Positions 18,284 to 27,258 are shown, counted from the first letter of the stretch. The stretch is 64,000 nt of DNA from Methyloglobulus sp. (GCA_013141505.1 JABFQX010000010.1:1-64000); one strand, 5' to 3'. Made by a program: numbers and translations. The notes: generated by a model from the sequence alone, not told the origin.

Positions 18284-21200
18284 CTATTTGTCCGGTTTCA
18301 TTAGTGTTCATTGATCCAATATTAGATGATTTCAGCGCATCGTCCAGCGCGTTCATCAATTCACTCACTTTAATGGGTTTTGTCAGATAACGGAAGAATC
18401 CTGATTTCAGCCCCTTTTCAATATCGCTGGGCATGGCATTCGCGCTGATAGCAATGACCGGAATATTTGCTGTTGCCGGATCTTCATGAAGTATTTTAAG
18501 CGCTTGGATTCCGCTAATGCCGGGCAGGTTGACATCCATTAGGATTATATCCGGTTGATGGCTACGGGCAAGCGCAATGCCCAGCTTGGCATCGTGGGCA
18601 CTTAGCACGGTAAAATCTGGGCGTTCCTTAATTATTTGTTCGACCAGCAGGAGGTTGGCCGGATTGTCCTCCACGTAGAGCAGGGTATGTAGCGCTGTAT
18701 TTTTATGTGGCTGCGGCACAAGCTCCTTGAGCATTGTATTTCCAGCGGCAAGTTCAAGTTCTGGTGTAACACTTTGGCTTAGTTCTATCCAGAATTCACT
18801 GCCTACTCCAACAGTGCTATCCACGCCGACTTTGCCCCCCATCAGCTCGACCAATTGCTGGGTGACCATCAAACCAATGCCTGTTCCTTCTTCGCTGCCA
18901 GTTTCTTGCCCAAGGCGATTGAACGGCTGAAAGAGTTGCTCCAGCTTTTCCGAATGCAATCCCGCACCGCTGTCTTTGATGGTGATACGTAGTTGTCCCG
19001 TGGTATTAGTGGCACAAACCACCTCAATCGTGCCATGCTCACTGTTATATTTAAGTGCATTGGAAAGCAGATTAAGCAGAACCTGCTTTAGGCGGGTTCG
19101 GTCGGCATTGACGACCAAAGTGTGGTCAAAGGGGACAAATGTCAATTTAATGTCACGCTGCCCAGCTAGTGGTTCTATCATAGCCCTGCATTCGCTTAAC
19201 ACATCGAATAGTGAAACCGTTTCTTGTGACAACGATAGCTTACCTGACTCAATCAAGGAAAGATCAAGGATTTCGTTAATCAGTTCCAGTAGATACCAGC
19301 CCGCTTTTACAATCTGTTCTATCTTTATCAGCTGAGAGGCGGTCGGTGGCGGCTTACTTGCTTCCAACAATTGGGCGAAACCGAGGATAGCATTAAGCGG
19401 CGTACGCAGTTCGTGGCTCATACTGGACAGGAATTCCGATTTGGCGCGATTGGCTTTTCCCGCAGCGGCTATTGCTTTAAGCAGTTTCGATTCGATAACT
19501 TTACGCCCGGAAATATCGCGTGCCACTTTAGAGGCTCCGATGACCTCTCCCGATAAGTCTTTGATCGGCGATATAGTCACTGAAAGATCGATGCAACTGC
19601 CATCTTTGCGCAGACGCACCGTCTCAAAATGTTTTACGTCTGCACCACGGCTAATTTCACCGAGAATAGTACTCTGCTCCATCTGGTTTTGTGTTGGTGT
19701 TAGTAGCGAGATATGCTGTCCTACGATCTCAGTAGCCGAATAGCCGAATAGCCTTTCTGCCCCGGCGTTCCAACTGGTAATGATGCCTTGCAAATTTTTG
19801 CTGATGATAGCGTCGTCAGATGATTCTACGATGGCGGCAAGCCGTAGCCTTGCCAGCTCCGCGAGCTTGCGTTCGTTGATGTCCTGCATCACGCCGTTCA
19901 TGCCGAGTACCGCGCCGTCTTCCGTATAGTTTCCCCTGCCCGTCATGGCAATCCAACAGAGTCCATCAGGGCGCTTGACCTGGTACTCGTTGCGGTAATC
20001 AGTATGTTCGATGAGCGCCTTATCCCAAGCCTCGCGTGCATGTTCAGCATCCTCCGTGGTCAAGCGTTCGCGCAATTGCGCCCGTGTGACTGAGGTATCT
20101 TCTGGGAAGCCAAATATGTGTGCGGCAAGAGTGCTTAAGGACACTTGATCGGTCGCTGCATCCCAGCTCCAGTCGCCCAGTTGCCCTGCATCAAGGGCAA
20201 GTTGCGCGCGGCCATGGAGCATTTTCTGCTCTGTTTCATTCTGAATGCGTATGGTTATATCACGGGCGGAGCAATAAAACAGTTGGTCTTGAATGGACGT
20301 TGTCACACTCCATGAAAACCATCGGTAAGAACCGTCTTTACATAAGTAGCGATTTTGAAAATTGGCATCATCGCCACCGCTTTTTAGCCTGTCAACTTCG
20401 GCCTGGGTGGCTTGCCTGTCATCCAGGTGAACAAATTCGATTAAGGGTTTGACCAGAAGCTCCGCAAGCGAGTAATCGAGGGTTTTTTCCCAGGCCAAGT
20501 TTAGGCTTTTGAAGTAACCGTCAAAGCCAACCACGGATAGCATTTCTTGCGAAACAGCAAAAAACCGAAGGCTTTCTTCGGCTAAGCGCTTAGTGACGGT
20601 AATATCACGCAAAATGCCCGTTAAATAATGTTCGCCATTCAGCCACATTTCACCTATCGCTATTTCCATCGGGAAAAAGCTGCCATTCTTGCGCCGACCT
20701 ATAACCTCGCGTCCGTAACCAACATTTTGTGCCTCATCGTTCTTATTGGAAACCGCAAGGCATTGTTTGCCAATGTCTTGGTCAAGCCCAGGCATCAACA
20801 GGTTGAAGTTTTGTCCGATGAGTTCCTCGGCTGCATAGCCAAACATTTTCTCCGTGGTCGAGTTAATTGTCTGGATGGTGTAGTCATTGAAACGTAAGGT
20901 TATGATGCTGTCTACCACAGTATTGACAATGGCGTGGACTAGCGCGTTACTATCATGCAACGCTTGCTGCAAGGCGTATTCTTCAGTGACATCGCGGAAC
21001 ACTAACACAGCGCCGACTATTTTGTTATCAAGGCCACGAATAGGAGCGCAACTGTCAGCGATATCGCATTCGAGTCCATTACGCGCAATCAGTACGGTGT
21101 GGTTGGCTAGGCCTTGAATGATGCCATCCGTCAAGGCATCCATAACCGGGATCAGGGCGAGGTGGCGCGTTTCCTTGTTGATGATATGAAAAATCTCGTC

Positions 21201-22073
21201 CACTGGGCGACCAATAGCTTCAGCTTGTGTCCAACCGGTAAGCTGTTCAGCCACGGGATTGATGAGTGTCACCCGTGCTTCGGTATCGGTGGCGATCACG
21301 GCATCGCCGATGGAGTTGAGCGTAACGCCGAGCTTTCCCTCGCTAATCTTTAAACTTAGGTTGGTTAGCTCTAGTTGTATATTGATTTCCTCCTGTTTTT
21401 CAAGCAATTGCTGCGTTTCAAGATGCAGCAGATTCTTGAACCGTTGCTGGGTTTGCCGATACATAAAATAGGTGAACGCTAGCACAAACATCAGCATAAA
21501 CAGGCTGGTGGCAACGATGGTGTAAAACAATCGCTTCATGTCCGATTGTAATGTTGCATCATGCTGCGCCAACAGCCCTTCCTCTATTTTAAGAAAACCA
21601 CCCATTTCAACGCGCATCAAATCCATTAGCCGCTTGCCCTCGTTATTGGCTACAGTGGCTTGTATAGCAGTTATGTCATGGTGGCGGCGCAACGCAACCA
21701 CAGTCGCTATTTCGGCCAACTTGGCATCCACTAACGGAACTAATGCGTCCAGATGCTCTCGGGCAGCACTGCTTAAACTAAGTTGACGCAGTTCTTGCAG
21801 ATGTTTACTTATATCGTCACGTACATTCAAATAAGGTTCCAAAAAGACTTCTTTACCGGTCAGCGCATAACCGCGCTCCCCAGTCTCGGCATCTCTCAAT
21901 TCAGATAGCAATTCGTTCGCTTGTTTTATTACCACAAGGGTGCGCATGTGGATTTCAGCTGATGTCTCGCTTAGTTTAAAAGCCCTAAACGATGCTACTA
22001 CTACTACTACTACTACTAAAAGTATGCCCAGGCCAGCAGAGGGAATAGCAAGTTTTTTAAGGCTGTTTTTCAA
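18276..22073 (-). CDS. Multi-PAS hybrid sensor histidine kinase with CHASE3 domain
   Basis: A 1265-residue inner membrane protein. TM1 is about 12-30, with seven consecutive Val codons; a CHASE3 periplasmic sensor is about 38-180 (RDAETGERGYALTG); TM2 is about 186-208. About five PAS domains follow (250-870; for example NSIGDAVIATDTEARVTLIN and VESSDDAIISKNLQGIITSW). Then come the phospho-acceptor His in SSMSHELRTPLNAILGFAQL (near 890), an ATPase domain (about 1000-1110) and a receiver domain with acceptor Asp in DIILMDVNLPG (about 1130-1250). The ligand is unknown. Promoter site 12 lies 139 bp upstream, which would place this kinase in the Crp/Fnr-type stress regulon. It is coupled to the response regulator at 17435. 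Confidence 0.93.
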   Translation of the reverse strand: MKNSLKKLAIPSAGLGILLVVVVVVVASFRAFKLSETSAEIHMRTLVVIKQANELLSELRDAETGERGYALTGKEVFLEPYLNVRDDISKHLQELRQLSLSSAAREHLDALVPLVDAKLAEIATVVALRRHHDITAIQATVANNEGKRLMDLMRVEMGGFLKIEEGLLAQHDATLQSDMKRLFYTIVATSLFMLMFVLAFTYFMYRQTQQRFKNLLHLETQQLLEKQEEINIQLELTNLSLKISEGKLGVTLNSIGDAVIATDTEARVTLINPVAEQLTGWTQAEAIGRPVDEIFHIINKETRHLALIPVMDALTDGIIQGLANHTVLIARNGLECDIADSCAPIRGLDNKIVGAVLVFRDVTEEYALQQALHDSNALVHAIVNTVVDSIITLRFNDYTIQTINSTTEKMFGYAAEELIGQNFNLLMPGLDQDIGKQCLAVSNKNDEAQNVGYGREVIGRRKNGSFFPMEIAIGEMWLNGEHYLTGILRDITVTKRLAEESLRFFAVSQEMLSVVGFDGYFKSLNLAWEKTLDYSLAELLVKPLIEFVHLDDRQATQAEVDRLKSGGDDANFQNRYLCKDGSYRWFSWSVTTSIQDQLFYCSARDITIRIQNETEQKMLHGRAQLALDAGQLGDWSWDAATDQVSLSTLAAHIFGFPEDTSVTRAQLRERLTTEDAEHAREAWDKALIEHTDYRNEYQVKRPDGLCWIAMTGRGNYTEDGAVLGMNGVMQDINERKLAELARLRLAAIVESSDDAIISKNLQGIITSWNAGAERLFGYSATEIVGQHISLLTPTQNQMEQSTILGEISRGADVKHFETVRLRKDGSCIDLSVTISPIKDLSGEVIGASKVARDISGRKVIESKLLKAIAAAGKANRAKSEFLSSMSHELRTPLNAILGFAQLLEASKPPPTASQLIKIEQIVKAGWYLLELINEILDLSLIESGKLSLSQETVSLFDVLSECRAMIEPLAGQRDIKLTFVPFDHTLVVNADRTRLKQVLLNLLSNALKYNSEHGTIEVVCATNTTGQLRITIKDSGAGLHSEKLEQLFQPFNRLGQETGSEEGTGIGLMVTQQLVELMGGKVGVDSTVGVGSEFWIELSQSVTPELELAAGNTMLKELVPQPHKNTALHTLLYVEDNPANLLLVEQIIKERPDFTVLSAHDAKLGIALARSHQPDIILMDVNLPGISGIQALKILHEDPATANIPVIAISANAMPSDIEKGLKSGFFRYLTKPIKVSELMNALDDALKSSNIGSMNTNETGQIDD
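21995..22018. repeat. (CTA)8 trinucleotide tract inside the kinase TM1
   Basis: Eight CTA units on the + strand read as seven GTA (Val) codons in the first membrane helix of the hybrid kinase. Tracts like this change length by strand slippage in steps of one residue, which would lengthen or shorten the helix without a frameshift. Confidence 0.9.
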
Positions 22074-22184
22074 GGCAGACTTACCCTGCGCCGTGTCGGC
22101 GCGGTAGTTGTTAAGGGTAGGGGCGGAATTATTTCAGACATGATTTACCTTTGTGCAAAATGAGTTTTAGATGCCTCCTATGTT

Positions 22185-22227
22185 AGCGTAGCCATCAAAC
22201 TTGTCGAGTTCTGTGCGTTATCACACA
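22185..22227 (-). promoter_or_regulatory. Class II Crp/Fnr-type promoter, site 12 (hybrid kinase)
   Basis: Read leftward: TGTGTG-ATAA-CGCACA (22227-22212), GAA in place of GAC, 18 nt, then TACGCT (22190-22185). It points to the sensor kinase start at 22073, about 105 nt beyond the expected transcription start. Confidence 0.65.
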
Positions 22228-22273
22228 TAAGAGTGTGAATTCATCGTTCGTATGTTGGAGCATCACAGCCATA

Positions 22274-22370
22274 AAGTTAAGGATTTTTCCGTTCGCCCTG
22301 AGCTTGTCGAAGGGTGAATGGAAAAATCCGAAGTCTACAGTTAAGCCGTCCATGCTTCGACAAGCTCGGC
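22274..22370. repeat. 97-bp REP-like repeat, copy 2, with extended right arm
   Basis: Near-identical to 17328-17424. Here the element continues rightward to about 22440 and ends in CTTAACTTAATGGCAGTG, the reverse complement of the left flank of copy 1 (CACTGCCATTAAGTTAAG near 17318). The full element therefore appears to have terminal inverted repeats, and copy 1 looks truncated. Confidence 0.85.
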
Positions 22371-22484
22371 ATTTATAACCTGAAGGTCACAAGTACCCTT
22401 TGGGTACGAACGGCTTAACTTAATGGCAGTGACGCTGGGGCATGGCAATTATCAAAAACTATACTAACAACCCAGCCATTAGCC

Positions 22485-23261
22485 TTACTCTCCCCGAGGA
22501 ACCCCAATCCTTGAATTAACTGGAAAGCCATCAGGGGCTCTTTCAGTACAAAGCAAACGCTGGAATTCTTTCTTGACTACGTTGTAGCATTCACAAACGC
22601 GGGATTCCAATCCCGCATGGTCAAGCACAGTGATGTGACCACGGCGGTAACTAATCAGCCCCGCACGTTGCAAATTACCCGCAATTTCTGTGATGCCTTC
22701 GCGGCGTACACCCAACATGATGGCAATCAATTCCTGGGTCATGGTCAATTCATGCTCGGGTAAGCGATCAACGGTTAACAACAACCAGCGACACAGTTGT
22801 TGCTCTATTGAATGATGCCGATTGCACACCGCAGTCTGTGACATCTGGGTCATTAATGCCTGCGTGTAACGCAACAGCAAACGCATCATCGAACCTGCGC
22901 GGTTGAATTCCTCCATCAGCAACCGCCCTTTTAGCCGGTAACCGCAGCCAGCTGTCTGCACAGTAGCCATGCCAGGGGTAGTATTGCCGCCCAGGATCAA
23001 TGAAACCCCGACCATGCCCTCATTGCCTATGCCCGCAATTTCTGCCGATGCGCCACTTTCCATGACGTAATGGAGGGAGACGATGGCGGTCGTCGGGAAA
23101 TAGGCGTGGTGCAATTGAACGTCGGATTCATAGAGAACTTGACCAAGCGGCATCGAGACCAGTTCCAGATGGGGCGCAATACGCGCAAATAGTTCCGCAG
23201 GAAGGGCAGCGAGAAGCTGGTTTTGGTTGGGGTTATGCCGTGCGGAGATACTGGCTACCAT
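22485..23261 (-). CDS. Crp/Fnr family transcriptional regulator A
   Basis: A 258-residue protein: a cyclic-nucleotide-binding-like beta-barrel (about 18-140), a dimerisation helix, and a C-terminal Crp-type winged helix (about 165-235) with LIAIMLGVRREGITEIAGNL as the helix-turn-helix. The barrel lacks the Arg-Ser-Ala phosphate cassette of cAMP-binding CRP, and there is no N-terminal Cys cluster as in FNR, so the ligand is unknown. The recognition helix core GVRRxGIT is shared with regulator B at 43394. It is one of two candidate activators for the TGTRCG-N4-CGYACA promoters. A GAG-rich ribosome site precedes the ATG. It is monocistronic, with repeats downstream. Confidence 0.9.
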   Translation of the reverse strand: MVASISARHNPNQNQLLAALPAELFARIAPHLELVSMPLGQVLYESDVQLHHAYFPTTAIVSLHYVMESGASAEIAGIGNEGMVGVSLILGGNTTPGMATVQTAGCGYRLKGRLLMEEFNRAGSMMRLLLRYTQALMTQMSQTAVCNRHHSIEQQLCRWLLLTVDRLPEHELTMTQELIAIMLGVRREGITEIAGNLQRAGLISYRRGHITVLDHAGLESRVCECYNVVKKEFQRLLCTERAPDGFPVNSRIGVPRGE

Positions 23262-23505
23262 TTGTTTTCTCTGGAGAACGCACCCGATTAGGTGAAAATA
23301 AAAAAAAGCAGAACAACGAAGGTTAAGACTGTAAAAGCTGGGTTCTGGGCTTCTTTATAACACACTATGGGAAGTCGAGAAGTTAATATAGTTTACCCGA
23401 ACGAAAAATTGAGTAGGCGTTATCAGGTAAATAAAAAGATTACTTTGTGCAAGGTGTAACATCACCAAAACTCCACTGTTGAATCTTATCGTCGGAAATG
23501 CGTTA

Positions 23506-23548
23506 TGTATGACACCGTACAGACTGATCTTTGTTTTGTGCGTACCAT
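23506..23548 (+). promoter_or_regulatory. Class II Crp/Fnr-type promoter, site 4 (small membrane protein)
   Basis: TGTATG-ACAC-CGTACA at 23506-23521 (one mismatch in the left half), GAC, 18 nt, then TACCAT at 23543-23548. It points to the 48-residue membrane protein gene at 23656, about 100 nt beyond the expected transcription start. Confidence 0.75.
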
Positions 23549-23655
23549 TTAAGGTGAATGTTGGATATTGCTATTCGATGCTCTGGGTCTGAATCGGTTC
23601 GCAACTCAACTCAAATTGTTATCAATTTTATAAGCATCAAACTTTGGAGAGTGCA

Positions 23656-23802
23656 ATGAAGAATATAAGACAACTAAACAGTAAGGCTATGATTTTTGCT
23701 CGAAAAATGGAAGGAAGAATACTGCCGCCTTTGATTTTATGGATGCTTGGCGTACCTGGAGGAGTTGTTTTGATCCTATGGCTATTTTTCTTTAGAGATT
23801 AA
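23656..23802 (+). CDS. Small single-span membrane protein (48 aa)
   Basis: MKNIRQLNSKAMIFARKM starts a 48-residue protein with a basic N-terminal third, then a hydrophobic span PPLILWMLGVPGGVVLILWL and a short RD tail. The start is preceded by GGAGAG. The gene lies alone between the Crp/Fnr gene and the permease gene, directly downstream of site 4, which supports it as a real gene. I recognise no named family. Its WxxGVPGGV membrane motif resembles the even smaller protein at 35772 (LLGIPVFVLVI). Confidence 0.65.
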   Translation: MKNIRQLNSKAMIFARKMEGRILPPLILWMLGVPGGVVLILWLFFFRD

Positions 23803-23938
23803 TTTAAGAAGTGGTGTTTGCGATGCTGGCTCGCCTTCATGATTCTGGAGGCGAAAGGCATTGATACAAGGGCGGCGGAGTGCCGCTAATAACTATGGTA
23901 GGATGCTAAATCGAATTATTTAGTTGAACGTATTTGCC

Positions 23939-24985
23939 ATGCAAAAAAATACCCCTTACATCCTTTTTATGGCATTGGTTTTGCTGGTGACGGTGTCATT
24001 TTTCTTGTTAATTAAAGATTTTTTATTGGCTTGTTTTTGGGCAATCATTCTGGCTGTCGTTTTTGACCCTACTTATCAGCGATTTAGGCAATATTATAAA
24101 AACTCGGAAAAATTGCCATTATTCCTGACTATGTTACTGATTATTCTTGTTTTTGTTATCCCTTTATCGACCATAACCTTGATGGTAACGGAGGAAAGTA
24201 CAAGCTATTACAATAAGATTCAAAGCGGCGAAATAAATCCCCAACGTTATTTTCAAGATACCCTCGCGCTGTTGCCAAAATTCAATCACCTCCCGCGTAT
24301 AGGCGGAATAAGCGTTGAGCAAATCAGCACTTCAGTCGGCAATGCCTTTGCACAAGCCGTAAAATACATAGCGCAACAAGTTCCTGCAATGACCCAGAAC
24401 CTGTTGAATCTTATTGTTCAAGTTGCCTTGGCTTTCTATATCCTGTTTTTTCTGTTGAGGGACGGGCATCAATTGATGAGAAAATGTATCTCTCTTATCC
24501 CAATAGGTGACAGGATCGAAATAGAATTATTTGAACGTTTTACCAGCGTGGCTAGGGCAACAGTTAAGGGTGGATTAATAGTCGCTGTTATTCAGGGCTG
24601 TATTGGGGGATTATTGTTTTGGTTTGTCGGTATTCCCGCCGCTTTTTTGTGGGGTATGGTAATGATAGTTTTATCTTTATTGCCGATAGGTAGCGCATTA
24701 GTTTGGGTTCCCGCTGCTGCTATTTTGTTTTTACAAGGTCAAACCGTAAAGGCGATTATCATTTTATCGGTGGGAGTTTTAGCCATTGGCTTGATAGATA
24801 ATTTTCTACGGCCACGCCTGATAGGCAAAGACAGTAAAATGTCAGACTATCTGGTCATGGTGTCAACTCTAGGTGGCTTGGCCTGGTTTTCATTAACAGG
24901 CTTTGTGTTGGGTCCCATCATTGCGGCGTTATTCGTTACCTGTTGGGAAATATTGGGTAAAGACAGCCAAGCTAATAAAACCTGA
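23939..24985 (+). CDS. AI-2E family transporter / permease (YdiK/PerM-like)
   Basis: A 348-residue protein with about seven to eight membrane helices and the family features: an N-terminal hairpin (LLVTVSFFLLIKDFLLACFWAI), a periplasmic helical region (about 80-150), and C-terminal helices with DNFLRPRLIGKDSKMSDY, a diagnostic PerM/AI-2E motif. Members export small molecules or act as antiporters; the substrate here is unknown. I choose the ATG at 23939; a TTG 15 nt upstream is also possible and neither has a strong ribosome site. It converges on the DUF2789 gene, with adjacent stop codons. Confidence 0.88.
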   Translation: MQKNTPYILFMALVLLVTVSFFLLIKDFLLACFWAIILAVVFDPTYQRFRQYYKNSEKLPLFLTMLLIILVFVIPLSTITLMVTEESTSYYNKIQSGEINPQRYFQDTLALLPKFNHLPRIGGISVEQISTSVGNAFAQAVKYIAQQVPAMTQNLLNLIVQVALAFYILFFLLRDGHQLMRKCISLIPIGDRIEIELFERFTSVARATVKGGLIVAVIQGCIGGLLFWFVGIPAAFLWGMVMIVLSLLPIGSALVWVPAAAILFLQGQTVKAIIILSVGVLAIGLIDNFLRPRLIGKDSKMSDYLVMVSTLGGLAWFSLTGFVLGPIIAALFVTCWEILGKDSQANKT

Positions 24986-25222
24986 TTATTTTCCTCTCAA
25001 CAAACAATCCAGCTTATCCACTAACTCGCACCAATCCGAATCGTCTTCAATGGCTTCAGTCAGAAACGCAGCTTGTGCTTCATTCCAGAAACAGGCTTTT
25101 GGTAAGGCAATATCGCTGGGTAATGGTCTGTGAAATTCGATAAAAGCGACAATCTGTTCCTCGTCATCAGCTAATCCTAATTGACAAAATAACATTTGCA
25201 GCGTGTGTGTTGAGGTATCCAT
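24986..25222 (-). CDS. DUF2789 family protein
   Basis: A 78-residue acidic protein, MDTSTHTLQMLFCQLGL then FIEFHRPLPSDIALPKACFW then FLTEAIEDDSDWCELVDKLD. This is the full-length pattern of DUF2789, a small cytosolic family of unknown function. It ends directly against the stop of the convergent permease gene with no intervening terminator visible. Confidence 0.9.
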   Translation of the reverse strand: MDTSTHTLQMLFCQLGLADDEEQIVAFIEFHRPLPSDIALPKACFWNEAQAAFLTEAIEDDSDWCELVDKLDCLLRGK

Positions 25223-25319
25223 TTGAGCTTCCAGAAATGATTACAATTTTCTGTTATGTTTAGCCACATTAATTTTGTTAACTTTGATTTTTGCCTAATT
25301 TAGTTTATATCCCAAGGAC

Positions 25320-25703
25320 TTATTTCGCCTCATCAACCATCTGAATTGTTTTCCTTTCAACCTCACTGGCAACTTCGATTAACGTTGAATCCTGAGAAAG
25401 TGCCGAAAGCATTTGCGCCGGCTTGATAAGACCAATCTTGGTTTTGCCTTGCTCCGTAAATACTGAGATACGACAAGGCAACGCCATGTTCAGGCGCATA
25501 TCAACAGACAAAACTTTTGCCGCTTGCCCCGGATTGCAGACTTCAAAAACTTTGCACTCATTATCAAAAACAACGCCCTTGCTGCGAAGCGTGACACCCA
25601 AATCATGGACATGTAACACCCCGAAGCCATTATGTTTAACGGCAGATTCAAGGTCTGCCGATGCTTGGTCGAATGATTTATCTGTTTCAACAATGTAATA
25701 CAT
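25320..25703 (-). CDS. DUF302 domain protein
   Basis: A 127-residue single-domain protein starting MYYIVETDKSFDQASADLES with the DUF302 features: GFGVLHVHDLG, then VFEVCNPGQAAKVLSVD, then LPCRISVFTEQGKTKIGLI. DUF302 proteins are small, often redox- or stress-linked, without a settled function. A GAGG ribosome site supports the ATG at 25703 rather than the TTG one codon upstream. It is a single gene between the DUF2789 gene and a MITE. Confidence 0.9.
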   Translation of the reverse strand: MYYIVETDKSFDQASADLESAVKHNGFGVLHVHDLGVTLRSKGVVFDNECKVFEVCNPGQAAKVLSVDMRLNMALPCRISVFTEQGKTKIGLIKPAQMLSALSQDSTLIEVASEVERKTIQMVDEAK

Positions 25704-25785
25704 CAAGTAACCTCGATTTTTGTAGTCTGACTCGGACAGTCATTGATTGTTGGTTTAAGTTTTTTGCCATTGATGTACTACTTAA

Positions 25786-25930
25786 GGGAATCTCTAAAAA
25801 CTCAAAAAGCTCCTTCTCCCTCTGGAGAAGGTTGGGATGAGGGATTTAAAATCAATCATTTACAACCCTCACCCTAGCCCTCTCCCAGAGGGAGAGCGTA
25901 GCGAGGGTTCGGGGATTTTTAGAGACACCC
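25786..25930. mobile_element. 145-bp MITE with TTAA target duplication
   Basis: The left end is GGGAATCTCTAAAAA; the right end reads inward as GGGTGTCTCTAAAAATCCCC, giving imperfect terminal inverted repeats of about 15 bp. Both ends are flanked by TTAA (25782-25785 and 25931-25934), a clear 4-bp target duplication. Inside are two further inverted segments rich in CTTCTCCCTCTGGAGAAGG and CCCTCTCCCAGAGGGAG. It codes for nothing, so it would depend on a transposase elsewhere. It lies just behind the stop of the gene at 25939. Confidence 0.8.
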
Positions 25931-25938
25931 TTAACATA

Positions 25939-26484
25939 TCAGCAAAGCAGTACCAACAAGATCAGGCCAGGGATAATACCCAGAATCAGTCCGATCACGA
26001 TGGCGATAGTCTCACCTGTTGAATAACTGCAACTACTGCCACCGGCACTTACTCGTGCGGCACTGTCATTATCAAGCCCAGCAAGCATCATGCCGGAAAA
26101 TTCATCGGCAACTTCTGCTTGAGAAGATGCCACTATTATACGTGAACGGGCATCACTGAGACGAGTTTCTGCCGAACGCAGATCATCACTGAATGGCATT
26201 ATGGTACGAGCATTCTTCAAAGCGTCAATGGCCCCGTCAGTCGGTGCAAGCGCCATTGTACGGGCTTGGCTGACCGTATCAGCTGCGGCTATTTCTTTCT
26301 TTAATTGGCTAAGCTCCTGGTATTGCTCTGAGCCGGAGCGGCAGCTAGATTTAATCAATTCCATAGCCCCTGCTGAAGGCCAGATGTTGGCGTTTGCTGT
26401 TTGCGGCATTGAAACGATTAAGGCCGACGCGAATGCTGAAACAATCAACACTTTTAAGACATATTTACTTTGTTTGATGGACAT
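25939..26484 (-). CDS. Exported hypothetical protein with C-terminal membrane anchor
   Basis: A 181-residue protein from the ATG at 26484 (ribosome site GGGGAGAAAGG). It has a signal peptide ending TANAN, a helical mid-section (about 40-135) containing IKSSCRSGSEQYQELSQL and AETRLSDARSRIIVASSQAE, a Ser/Gly linker GGSSCSYSTGE, and a final hydrophobic helix IAIVIGLILGIIPGLILLVL. I recognise no named family. Promoter site 5 lies 85 bp upstream, so it is probably a member of the stress regulon. Confidence 0.75.
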   Translation of the reverse strand: MSIKQSKYVLKVLIVSAFASALIVSMPQTANANIWPSAGAMELIKSSCRSGSEQYQELSQLKKEIAAADTVSQARTMALAPTDGAIDALKNARTIMPFSDDLRSAETRLSDARSRIIVASSQAEVADEFSGMMLAGLDNDSAARVSAGGSSCSYSTGETIAIVIGLILGIIPGLILLVLLC

Positions 26485-26541
26485 AACCTTTCTCCCCAAT
26501 TATCAGTTATAGATGAGAAAATCACTTTAGCTTTGATTTCA

Positions 26542-26584
26542 AGAATATCAAAACTTCCCATGAATCACTGTTCGGTAACGCACA
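26542..26584 (-). promoter_or_regulatory. Class II Crp/Fnr-type promoter, site 5
   Basis: Read leftward: TGTGCG-TTAC-CGAACA (26584-26569), GTG in place of GAC, 18 nt, then TATTCT (26547-26542). It points to the exported hypothetical gene at 25939-26484, with a short leader of about 50 nt. Confidence 0.7.
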
Positions 26585-26649
26585 TTGAATATGCAGACTT
26601 ATGGTATTTTTTAATTAGCTTTTTTTCATTTCAGTGAAATTAACACCCT

Positions 26650-27258
26650 TTAGATCTTATCTTGTTCACCGTTAACATTGCCGACAACGCCGGCTGTTGC
26701 GATAAAACGAAGTGCATCCTCAACAGACAAATCTATTTCCAGTACATTTTCCCGCGACATAATGACGGTATTGCCACCCATCTGATAGCTGAACGGCAAA
26801 AATACAGCAATTTGGTCATTGGTAATAAAACTATTGGGACTCTCTTCAATATCCGAAACGGTAATAAAGCCTATCTGTTGACCCTTGCCATGAGGCACAT
26901 TGACCAACACGACTTGTTTAAATTTTCCGGTCTGTTTGCCGGAAAACAGGGAAGTAAAATCGCGAAATGCGGAATAAATGCTTTTGACAACGGGAATTTG
27001 GGTCACCAATTCTTCAAAGATATTGAATAGTTTACGGAAAGCCCGTGAATCCAAAAAGTTTCCGAAAAGAAGCACCACCGCAAGTCCTAAGACAAACCCA
27101 AACCCCTTTATGTACCAACTTTGGGGCAAGAAAAATTTGAAGATATTTCCCAACGCGAACTCGGCAGTGGCGGCAAGCCAGATGAGCAAATAAAGCGTGA
27201 GGACAAGGGGGATTATAGCGATTAACCCTTTGAAAAAAGTTCTACTGATTGGTTTCAT
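26650..27258 (-). CDS. DUF502 family membrane protein
   Basis: A 202-residue protein with two N-terminal membrane helices (about 10-33 and 52-70) and a soluble domain carrying DUF502 motifs: IFEELVTQIPVVKSIYSAFR, VVLVNVPHGKGQQIGFIT and VFLPFSYQMGGNTVIM. DUF502 proteins are conserved inner membrane proteins of uncertain role. The C-terminal domain ends GVVGNVNGEQDKI. It lies between two regulon members but has no palindrome of its own. Confidence 0.88.
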   Translation of the reverse strand: MKPISRTFFKGLIAIIPLVLTLYLLIWLAATAEFALGNIFKFFLPQSWYIKGFGFVLGLAVVLLFGNFLDSRAFRKLFNIFEELVTQIPVVKSIYSAFRDFTSLFSGKQTGKFKQVVLVNVPHGKGQQIGFITVSDIEESPNSFITNDQIAVFLPFSYQMGGNTVIMSRENVLEIDLSVEDALRFIATAGVVGNVNGEQDKI

